A stretch of DNA of 6,977 nt, taken from NCBI GenBank assembly GCA_946628455.1, contig CAMOWP010000094.1, forward strand, positions 1-6,977, read 5' to 3'. Shown in pieces: positions 1-6,153 of the stretch. The stretch's first letter is position 1. Each line of letters opens with the position of its first letter. The notes under the pieces were generated by a model, which was not told where the DNA came from, made no database searches, and saw only the letters and a list, made by a program, of their open reading frames with translations. The position numbers were made by a program, and so were the translations under genes. This stretch comes from an uncultured Clostridia bacterium. Lineage in GTDB: Bacteria; Bacillota; Clostridia; Oscillospirales; Acutalibacteraceae.

Positions 1-5
1 AAGGA

Positions 6-2324
6 ATGCTCAAACGAATGCTGATTCTGCTTTTCGTTGTGTGCTTTTTGTTTGGAGTTGACGCTTTTCGTATTCTCTATCTTCAGGTTGTCAGGGGCGA
101 TGAGCTCTCTGCAAAGGCTGAATCTCAGCAGCTGCTTGATACTGAGGTGTCCGCAATGCGCGGCGTTATTTATGACGACAGCGGAAACGTGCTTGCTCAG
201 TCCGCAACCGTTTGGAATATTTTCATTGACCCCGCCAATATCGATTCAGACGCAAAAAGAACGCTCGTTGTTGATAATCTTGCAAAAATGCTTAAGTTTG
301 ACGGCGATGAAAAAAAGGAGCTTCTTGAAAAATCAAAGAAGGATTCACACTATGCAGTAATTGCCGAAAAGGTTGAAAACTCGGTTAAAGAGGAAATTTC
401 AAAGTTTTCAGCCAAGAACAAGCTCGCAAATATCATCGGTATGGAGCAGACAACAAGGCGTTATTATCCTTACGGCAATTTTGCTTCCTCTGTTATCGGC
501 TTTGTCGGAAACGATGAGCAGGGTCTAAGCGGGCTTGAATCGTACTATAACAAGGAGCTTTGCGGAACAAACGGAAGAATTATCACAGTTAAGGATTCAA
601 AGGGCAATAAGCTCCCGACCGATTACGAAACCTCTGTTGACCCGATAGACGGCAATTCGCTTGTGCTGACTATCAACCAGGATATCCAGTATTACCTTGA
701 AAAGGGGCTTCGCCAGACCTTTGCGGATTATAAGTGCAAGGGCGCTTACGGCGTTGTTATGGATTGCAAAACGGGCGCCGTTCTCGGTATGTGCTCTCTT
801 CCCGATTACGATTGTAACGAGCCTTACAAAATAACTAACGAAAAGGCGCTTAAGTATTTTGAGGGCAAGGTCAGGGAAGAGAAGGAAGAGGAAAAGAAAA
901 AACAAAAGGAAAATAAGGAGAGCGACGAGGTTCAGGTTAACGGAACAACCGCCGCTGAAACAACAACCGAAAAGCCTAAAACCTCCGAAGAGGAGGAAAA
1001 GGAAATAAAGGCAATGGCTCAGAGCCTTGCTATTCAGAATCAGTGGAGAAACTTTACCGTTTCCGATACGTACGTTCCCGGCTCCGTATTCAAAACCTTT
1101 ATGTCAAGCGCGGCGCTTGAGGAAAACGTTGTAACACTTGATACCACGTATACCTGCACAGGCGCAATTCAGGTTGCCGACCACACCATGAAATGCCACT
1201 ATCATCCGGGTCACGGAACGCAGAATCTTACCCAGGGGCTTGAAAATTCCTGCAACCCGTTCTTTATAACAGTAGGACAGAAGCTCGGAGTACATAACTA
1301 TTTTAAATATTTTGACGCGTTCGGTTTTACAAAGAGAACGGGCATAGACCTGCCCGGCGAGGCTGTTTCACAGTACGTTAAGGAGGAGGACTACGGTATA
1401 GTTGAGCTGTCCTCTGCTTCCTTCGGTCAGACAAACTCGTTAACCCCGATTCAGGTTTGCACAGGCATATGCGCTATCGCAAACGGCGGAACTCTGCTTA
1501 AGCCCTACATAGTATCCGAAATTAAGGACGCGGACGGCAACACGGTGAAAAAGACAGAAAAAACCGAGGTAAGACGCGTTATAAGCGAAGAGACATCAGC
1601 AAAGGTAAGAATGATGATGAAGGCAGTTGTTGACGAGGGTACAGGTAAAAACGGTTACGTTGCAGGCTACCGTGTAGGTGGTAAAACGGGTACGTCAACA
1701 AAGCTCGGTGAATCAAAGGCGGGTGAAAAGGATAAGTATATCGTATCCTTCGCAGCTATCGCGCCTGCTGACGAGCCTGAAATAGCAATGCTTATCCTTG
1801 TTGACGAGCCGAACGAGGACCTCGGCGGCGGCGCGCTTTGCGCTCCGATTGCGGCTCAGGTTGTTGAGCAGGCAATGCAGGTTAGAAATATTGAGCCGAG
1901 ATATGACGGCGAAGAGGGCGAAAACAAGGCTGTATCCGCTCCTAACGTTGTAGGCGAGGATGTTGAAAGCGCCAAGAAAACTATTGAAGGCGCAGGCCTT
2001 AAGTATAAGATTGTAGGAAGCGGAAATAAGGTGCTTACTCAGTCGCCTGCAGGCAGCTCGTCAATTCCGTCCGGCGGAAGAATAGTGATTTACACAGATA
2101 ACAGCCAAAAGCAAACTGTAAAGGTACCGGACTTTACCGGAATGACAGTCAGCGAGGCTAACGACACTGCTGCCGAAGCGGGACTGAATATAGAAATTAA
2201 CGGAAACAATCTGAGCGCGGCTAACGTTGTTGCGTACAGACAGTCGATAGAAAAGAACACTGAGGTCGAGCTCGGCTCAGTTGTAATCGTAACCTTCAAG
2301 AGCAATAATTCTGTATTAGATTAG
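6..2324 (+). CDS. spoVD: Class B penicillin-binding protein (SpoVD/PBP2-type D,D-transpeptidase) with two PASTA domains; 5' end possibly before window
   Basis: Membrane-anchored transpeptidase that crosslinks peptidoglycan stem peptides outside the cell, normally as the partner of an FtsW/SpoVE-family glycosyltransferase such as the one encoded downstream. Numbering from the ATG at 6: one N-terminal membrane anchor at about 4-27; a PBP dimerisation/pedestal domain at about 48-205 (MRGVIYD at 51-57, RRYYPYGNFASSVIGFVG at 151-168); a transpeptidase domain at about 240-625. The catalytic triad is intact: SVFK (Ser360, Lys363), SCN (Ser415-Asn417) and KTGTS (560-564). Two PASTA domains follow at about 645-698 and 705-766; the second is more diverged. 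Residues about 284-340 are a charged Lys/Glu-rich insertion just before the active-site serine. The start is uncertain: AAGGA (1-5) abuts the ATG at 6 and lies 12 bases from the ATG at 18, and the frame is open to the window edge, so the true start may be upstream. The context cannot separate sporulation SpoVD from the vegetative division enzyme (PbpB/FtsI). The family call is secure; the symbol is less so. Confidence 0.93.
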   Translation: MLKRMLILLFVVCFLFGVDAFRILYLQVVRGDELSAKAESQQLLDTEVSAMRGVIYDDSGNVLAQSATVWNIFIDPANIDSDAKRTLVVDNLAKMLKFDGDEKKELLEKSKKDSHYAVIAEKVENSVKEEISKFSAKNKLANIIGMEQTTRRYYPYGNFASSVIGFVGNDEQGLSGLESYYNKELCGTNGRIITVKDSKGNKLPTDYETSVDPIDGNSLVLTINQDIQYYLEKGLRQTFADYKCKGAYGVVMDCKTGAVLGMCSLPDYDCNEPYKITNEKALKYFEGKVREEKEEEKKKQKENKESDEVQVNGTTAAETTTEKPKTSEEEEKEIKAMAQSLAIQNQWRNFTVSDTYVPGSVFKTFMSSAALEENVVTLDTTYTCTGAIQVADHTMKCHYHPGHGTQNLTQGLENSCNPFFITVGQKLGVHNYFKYFDAFGFTKRTGIDLPGEAVSQYVKEEDYGIVELSSASFGQTNSLTPIQVCTGICAIANGGTLLKPYIVSEIKDADGNTVKKTEKTEVRRVISEETSAKVRMMMKAVVDEGTGKNGYVAGYRVGGKTGTSTKLGESKAGEKDKYIVSFAAIAPADEPEIAMLILVDEPNEDLGGGALCAPIAAQVVEQAMQVRNIEPRYDGEEGENKAVSAPNVVGEDVESAKKTIEGAGLKYKIVGSGNKVLTQSPAGSSSIPSGGRIVIYTDNSQKQTVKVPDFTGMTVSEANDTAAEAGLNIEINGNNLSAANVVAYRQSIEKNTEVELGSVVIVTFKSNNSVLD
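867..1010 (+). other. Low-complexity Lys/Glu-rich insertion inside the transpeptidase domain
   Basis: This segment encodes about residues 288-335 of the class B PBP. It is almost entirely Glu, Lys, Gln, Thr and Ser, with a Lys/Glu block (about 288-306), a Thr/Ala-rich middle (about 313-323) and a second Glu block (about 327-334). It sits between the PDYD strand region (266-269) and the conserved QWRN...VPGSVFK active-site segment, where compact class B PBPs have only a short loop. The DNA is strongly purine-biased: positions 873-922 hold only two pyrimidines. It stays in frame and is flanked by conserved sequence, so it looks like a genuine solvent-exposed, probably disordered or helical, extracellular loop and not an assembly error. 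Confidence 0.75.
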
Positions 2325-2327
2325 GAG
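2323..2327 (+). promoter_or_regulatory. murE ribosome binding site overlapping the PBP stop codon
   Basis: AGGAG lies 7 bases before the murE ATG at 2335 and shares bases with the TAG stop codon (2322-2324) of the upstream PBP gene. The position fixes the murE start and suggests that ribosomes finishing the PBP gene are well placed to initiate murE (translational coupling). Confidence 0.85.
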
Positions 2328-2334
2328 AAAGCAA

Positions 2335-3768
2335 ATGAAATTATCCGAGGTATTAAAGGGCATAGAGGTTAAAAATGAATATACCGATACAGAGATTGCT
2401 GAGGTTACTCAGGATTCCCGTCAGGTAGAAAAGGATTACCTTTTTATATGCATAAAGGGCGCAAGCTTCGACGGTCACTCCGTAGCACAGCAGATGCTTG
2501 AAAAGGGTGCGGCGGCTGTTGTTGTTGAGCGCGACTTAGGGCTTGATAAGCAGATTATCGTTGAAAACACAAGAGCCGCGCTTTCACCGATTTGCGCCAA
2601 CTTTTTCGGCAACCCCGCAAAAAGCCTTAAGCTTGTGGGGCTTACGGGCACTAACGGAAAAACCACCACCACCTTCCTCATTAAGCAGATTCTTGAAAAC
2701 GTAGGCAAAAAGGTAGGGCTTATCGGAACAGTTCAGAATATGGTAGGAGACGAGGTTTATCCCGCTCACTATACAACTCCTGACCCGCACGAGCTTCAGT
2801 CCCTTTTCAGAAAGATGGTTGACGCAGGTTGCGAATACTGCGTTATGGAGGTTTCCTCTCAGGCGCTTGCGCAGGGAAGAGTCAACGGCGTGCATTTTGA
2901 GGTTGCGGCGTTTACAAATCTTACACAGGACCACCTTGATTACCATAAAACCTGGGAAAATTATTTCGCTTCAAAGCGTATGCTTTTTGAAAACTGCGAT
3001 ATTGCGGTTACAAACGTTGACGATGAATACGGACTTGAAATTGTTAAGGACCTTCCGTGCAGGGTGGTAACTTATTCAGTTAATAATAACAATTCGGATT
3101 ATACAGCGAAGAACGTTATGTTCTCACCCGAGGGTGTAAAATATGAGCTTGTCTGCGATACAATCGGCAGGGTTGACTGCCCGATTCCCGGCAGATTCAG
3201 CGTTTATAATTCACTTTGCGCCGCTTCGGTTGCACTCGTTCTCGGCTTCGGCTTCAAGGACGTGTTAATTGCAATTTCTAAGTCAATCGGAGTAAAGGGA
3301 AGAATTGAGGTTGTTCCGACAGATACAGATTACACGGTTATCATCGATTACGCCCATTCACCGGACGGCCTTAAGAATATTATTACCTCGTTAAAGGAAA
3401 TAGCAAAGGGCAGAGTTGTAACTCTTTTCGGCTGCGGCGGAGACAGAGACAAAACAAAGCGCCCGAAGATGGGAAAAATCGCTGCAGAGCTTTCGGATTT
3501 CTGCGTTGTAACAAGCGATAACCCGCGCAGCGAAGAGCCATCGGCAATCATTGAGGATATCCTTGAGGGAATGAAGGATACAAAAACTCCGTACAAGGTT
3601 GTTGAAAACAGGGGCGAGGCGATTCGCTGGGCTATGGAAAACGCAAGGAAGGACGATATAATTCTTCTTGCGGGTAAAGGTCACGAAACATATCAGATTC
3701 TGCCGACTGGCACGATTCATTTTGATGAGCGCGAGGTCGTTGCAGAGGTGTTGAACAGTAATAAATAA
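2335..3768 (+). CDS. murE: UDP-N-acetylmuramoyl-L-alanyl-D-glutamate--2,6-diaminopimelate ligase
   Basis: Cytoplasmic ATP-dependent Mur ligase that adds the third residue, meso-diaminopimelate, to UDP-MurNAc-L-Ala-D-Glu. It is 477 aa, close to the usual MurE length. The three Mur-ligase domains are visible: an N-terminal UDP-binding domain with DSR at 27-29; a central ATPase domain with the P-loop TGTNGKTT at 104-111, TTPDP at 147-151, DHLDYH at 199-204 and the probable carbamylated lysine Lys214 in FASKRMLF; and a C-terminal domain with DYAHSPD at 338-344, GCGGDRDKTKRPKMG at 366-380 and GKGHE at 447-451. DNPR at 395-398 is the signature of meso-diaminopimelate-specific enzymes, so the peptidoglycan is predicted to be DAP-type and not lysine-type. 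The start follows a good AGGAG 7 bases upstream. It lies 10 bases after the PBP gene and 20 bases before mraY. No murF follows it, although murF is often found here. Confidence 0.97.
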   Translation: MKLSEVLKGIEVKNEYTDTEIAEVTQDSRQVEKDYLFICIKGASFDGHSVAQQMLEKGAAAVVVERDLGLDKQIIVENTRAALSPICANFFGNPAKSLKLVGLTGTNGKTTTTFLIKQILENVGKKVGLIGTVQNMVGDEVYPAHYTTPDPHELQSLFRKMVDAGCEYCVMEVSSQALAQGRVNGVHFEVAAFTNLTQDHLDYHKTWENYFASKRMLFENCDIAVTNVDDEYGLEIVKDLPCRVVTYSVNNNNSDYTAKNVMFSPEGVKYELVCDTIGRVDCPIPGRFSVYNSLCAASVALVLGFGFKDVLIAISKSIGVKGRIEVVPTDTDYTVIIDYAHSPDGLKNIITSLKEIAKGRVVTLFGCGGDRDKTKRPKMGKIAAELSDFCVVTSDNPRSEEPSAIIEDILEGMKDTKTPYKVVENRGEAIRWAMENARKDDIILLAGKGHETYQILPTGTIHFDEREVVAEVLNSNK

Positions 3769-3777
3769 GTAAAAATC

Positions 3778-3782
3778 AGGAG
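3778..3782 (+). promoter_or_regulatory. mraY ribosome binding site
   Basis: AGGAG lies 6 bases before the ATG at 3789, inside the 20-base gap after murE. It supports this start. The gap is too short and has no recognisable promoter or hairpin, which favours read-through from murE. Confidence 0.8.
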
Positions 3783-3788
3783 AGTAAA

Positions 3789-4841
3789 ATGAACAGTACA
3801 GCAGCAATAATTATGTCGGCTATAATAGCGTTTGGCGTAACGGCGGCGCTTGGATTTGTGATTATCCCATGGCTGAGAAAGCTTAAATTCGGTCAGACGA
3901 TTCTTGATATCGGTCCGTCCTGGCATAAGTCAAAGCAGGGAACACCTAATATGGGCGGAATTATGTTTGCAATCGGCATCATCTCAGCCGTAGCTGTAAC
4001 CTTAATGACAGTATCCCTCACAGGCGGCAAGCTTGAAAGCAGTGCGGCGGACGTTTTAAAGGGCAGGGATTTAGTCCTTGTAATCTCAAGCCTCTGCCTT
4101 GCTCTCGGCTGCGGTGTTGTTGGCTTTACAGATGATTTTATTAAAATAAAAATGAAGAGAAACGAGGGCCTCACGGCAAAGCAGAAAACTGCAGGCCAGC
4201 TTCTTATGACTGTTGGCTATATCCTCACTCTCTGGCTTTCGCATAACACAACCTGGTACATTCCATTCTTAGGCAACGTTAACTTTGAGGAGAGCGTGTT
4301 CAGGGGAATAATCTTCTGGGTTGTTTCAATATTCATAATTTACGGAACTGTAAATTCAGTTAATCTTACAGACGGTATCGACGGCCTTTGCTCGTCAGTT
4401 ACCGCAACAGTAGCAATAACCTTTATAATTATGTCCTTCTTCCTTGAATTTGAAGGGCTCGGAATAGTTGCGGCAGCGCTTCTCGGCGGTGTTTGCGGCT
4501 TCCTCTGCTGGAATTGGAATCCCGCGAAAACCTTTATGGGCGACACGGGCTCACTCTTCCTCGGAGGAATGGTTGCGGCGCTCGGCTTTGCTATCAAGTG
4601 CCCGCTTCTGCTTCTGCCAATCGGTATTGTTTACGTTTGCGAAACTATGAGCGATATTATTCAGATTGGTTATTTCAAGCTCACTCACGGAAAAAGAATT
4701 TTTAAGATGGCTCCAATCCATCATCATTTTGAGATGTGCGGCTGGAAGGAAAAGAAAATCTGCGTTGTTTTCTCATTTGTAAACGCGCTCGGCTGCACTG
4801 TAGCGCTCCTTCTTATGTATTTCGGAACGATTAAAAAATAA
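3789..4841 (+). CDS. mraY: Phospho-N-acetylmuramoyl-pentapeptide-transferase
   Basis: Integral membrane enzyme that transfers phospho-MurNAc-pentapeptide from UDP to undecaprenyl phosphate at the inner face of the membrane, making lipid I. At 350 aa it is of normal family length, with about ten hydrophobic segments (first at about 5-28, last at about 323-345). The diagnostic cytoplasmic motifs are all present: HKSKQGTPNMGG at 46-57; the Mg2+-binding aspartate pair in TDDFIK (Asp115, Asp116) followed by GLTAKQK (127-133); NLTDGIDGL at 192-200; FMGDTGS at 249-255 with its conserved Asp; and the APIHHHFE histidine triad at 308-315. A short polar loop at about 79-94 separates the second and third membrane segments. 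In many dcw clusters murD follows mraY; here the next gene is ftsW. Confidence 0.97.
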   Translation: MNSTAAIIMSAIIAFGVTAALGFVIIPWLRKLKFGQTILDIGPSWHKSKQGTPNMGGIMFAIGIISAVAVTLMTVSLTGGKLESSAADVLKGRDLVLVISSLCLALGCGVVGFTDDFIKIKMKRNEGLTAKQKTAGQLLMTVGYILTLWLSHNTTWYIPFLGNVNFEESVFRGIIFWVVSIFIIYGTVNSVNLTDGIDGLCSSVTATVAITFIIMSFFLEFEGLGIVAAALLGGVCGFLCWNWNPAKTFMGDTGSLFLGGMVAALGFAIKCPLLLLPIGIVYVCETMSDIIQIGYFKLTHGKRIFKMAPIHHHFEMCGWKEKKICVVFSFVNALGCTVALLLMYFGTIKK

Positions 4842-4897
4842 CTGAATAAGAAAATTTACATTTAATATAATATTAGTAACAGAAAAGAGGTGTTAGT
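4842..4897 (+). promoter_or_regulatory. AT-rich intergenic region before ftsW with candidate promoter and palindrome
   Basis: This 56-base spacer is the longest non-coding stretch in the window and much more AT-rich than its surroundings. It contains a perfect TATAAT at 4866-4871, with only a weak -35 match (CTGAAT, 4842-4847, 18-base spacing). The same stretch holds an inverted repeat, TAATAT (4863-4868) and ATATTA (4870-4875), separated by one base. It can also be read as a loose sigma-E-like promoter: GAATAAG at 4844-4850 and AATATAAT at 4864-4871. No terminator hairpin with a T-run is visible after mraY. AT-rich sequence produces such matches easily by chance, so the call is tentative. 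Confidence 0.3.
4887..4892 (+). promoter_or_regulatory. ftsW ribosome binding site
   Basis: GAGGTG (within AAAGAGGTG) lies 5 bases before the ATG at 4898 and matches the anti-Shine-Dalgarno sequence well. It supports this start, so the charged N-terminal tail of FtsW is likely to be translated. Confidence 0.8.
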
Positions 4898-6151
4898 ATG
4901 TCAGAAAGGCTTGAGCCGCCAAAAAGGTATAACAGAGAAGCTGAAAACAATGAGCCGAGAGAAAGAAAAAAGCCCGCAAGAGAGAGGCGCAGTATAATAA
5001 AAACAAGAAATGCAACTCAGCTTAAAAAGTCCGACATACTAACCGTCGGCGGAATGGATATTCCGTTTTTTGCAATTGTAATTGCGCTTGTAACAATCGG
5101 TCTTGTAATGCTCTTTTCGGCAACGTATCCCTACGCGCTTCAGAAGAAAAATAATTCATATTATTTCTTTATAAGGCAGCTTGCATTTGCTGTTGTGGGC
5201 GTAATAATTATGCTGATTGTTTCCAAAATGAATTACCGCCTTCTGAGAAGGGTTGTCCTGCCGCTGACAGCGGGAACAATCGGCTTGCTCGGTCTGGTGC
5301 TTTTTTACCATACAAAAGTAAGCGGCGGCTTCAAACGCTGGATACCGTTCGGCCCCGTAACTATTCAACCCTCGGATATTGCAAAGTTTACTATCGTGGT
5401 TTTGCTTGCGGATTATATTTCAAAAAATTACAAGCGTATGAAAAAACCGATAGACGGAGTAGTCAAGCCGCTTGCAATAATTGCCGTGTTCTGCGGTCTT
5501 ATTTTCCTTGAACACCATAATTCAGGCGTTATTCTTGTGTTCTGTATAGGCGCTGTTATGATGTTCTGCGGCGGCTCAAACTGGAAGCTTTTCGCCGTCG
5601 GCGCAGGTTTGGTTATCGCGCTTGCAGTTTTCGTCGTTTTAAATCCAAACGTTATGATGAATTATGCGGGCGAGCGAATTGAAGCCTGGCTCGATAAGGA
5701 TTTTGACCCTCTCGGCGCAAGATGGCAGACAAACAATTCGCTTTACGCAATAGGCTCAGGCGGATTCTTCGGAGCAGGCCTCGGAAACTCGAAGCAGAAA
5801 TTCCTTTACGTATCCGAGCCTCAGAATGACTTTATTTTCTCAATAGTTTGTGAAGAGCTTGGCTTTGCAGGCGCGGCGCTGATTATTCTTCTTTTTGCGC
5901 TTCTGTTCATAAGAGGGCTTATGATAGCAATGAAATCAAAGGACAGATTCGCGGCGCTTGTAGTTGTCGGTATAGTAGCCCAGGTTGCAATTCAGACAAT
6001 TTTCAATATTCTGGTTGTAACCGACACAATCCCGAACACAGGCATTGCGCTTCCGTTTTTCTCATACGGCGGTACGTCAATTTTGATGCTTCTGTTTGAA
6101 ATGGGAGTTGTGCTTTCAATTTCGCGAACAACAAATCAGAGGAAGGTATAA
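4898..6151 (+). CDS. ftsW: FtsW/SpoVE-type SEDS peptidoglycan glycosyltransferase
   Basis: SEDS-family membrane protein that polymerises lipid II into glycan strands, acting with a cognate class B PBP, very probably the one at the start of this window. It has 417 aa. A highly charged, Arg/Lys/Glu-rich cytoplasmic tail (about 1-45) precedes roughly ten membrane segments from about 54 to 409. Family motifs include LVMLFSATYP at 69-78, GGFKRWIPFGPVTIQPSDIAK at 143-163, RWQTNNSLYAIGSGGFFGAGLGNSKQK at 275-301, and the extracellular SEPQNDFIFSIVCEELGF at 306-323. Asp311 in that loop is the invariant SEDS aspartate thought essential for catalysis. The PFFSYGGTS motif is at 386-394. The segment usually reading QPDLG or EPDxG is LEHHNSG here (204-210). 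Context favours FtsW/SpoVE over RodA; division and sporulation paralogues cannot be separated by sequence alone. It lies 56 bases after mraY and 2 bases before murG. Confidence 0.95.
   Translation: MSERLEPPKRYNREAENNEPRERKKPARERRSIIKTRNATQLKKSDILTVGGMDIPFFAIVIALVTIGLVMLFSATYPYALQKKNNSYYFFIRQLAFAVVGVIIMLIVSKMNYRLLRRVVLPLTAGTIGLLGLVLFYHTKVSGGFKRWIPFGPVTIQPSDIAKFTIVVLLADYISKNYKRMKKPIDGVVKPLAIIAVFCGLIFLEHHNSGVILVFCIGAVMMFCGGSNWKLFAVGAGLVIALAVFVVLNPNVMMNYAGERIEAWLDKDFDPLGARWQTNNSLYAIGSGGFFGAGLGNSKQKFLYVSEPQNDFIFSIVCEELGFAGAALIILLFALLFIRGLMIAMKSKDRFAALVVVGIVAQVAIQTIFNILVVTDTIPNTGIALPFFSYGGTSILMLLFEMGVVLSISRTTNQRKV
6140..6146 (+). promoter_or_regulatory. murG ribosome binding site within the 3' end of ftsW
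   Basis: AGGAAGG lies inside the last codons of ftsW, 7 bases before the murG ATG at 6154. Only two bases separate the ftsW stop (6149-6151) from that ATG, which suggests coupled translation of the two lipid II-handling proteins. Confidence 0.75.
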
Positions 6152-6153
6152 AA

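Noticed and set aside
897..902. Run of six A as a possible programmed frameshift or slippage site
   Set aside because: The zero frame continues into conserved active-site motifs; no stimulatory hairpin or useful alternative-frame product is evident.
597..905. Reverse-strand open frame of 102 codons opposite the PBP gene
   Set aside because: It lies wholly within a strongly supported gene; its Leu/Phe-rich sequence is the antisense of the Lys/Glu tract, and it has no recognisable domain.
3391..3807. Reverse-strand open frame of 138 codons opposite the murE 3' end, crossing into mraY
   Set aside because: It is antisense to conserved MurE motifs, with no recognisable family; such long antisense frames are common in this codon bias.
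4831..4870. Possible transcription terminator after mraY
   Set aside because: The region is AT-rich but has no GC-containing stem followed by a T-run; the only inverted repeat is an AT-only 6-base palindrome that would not form a stable terminator.
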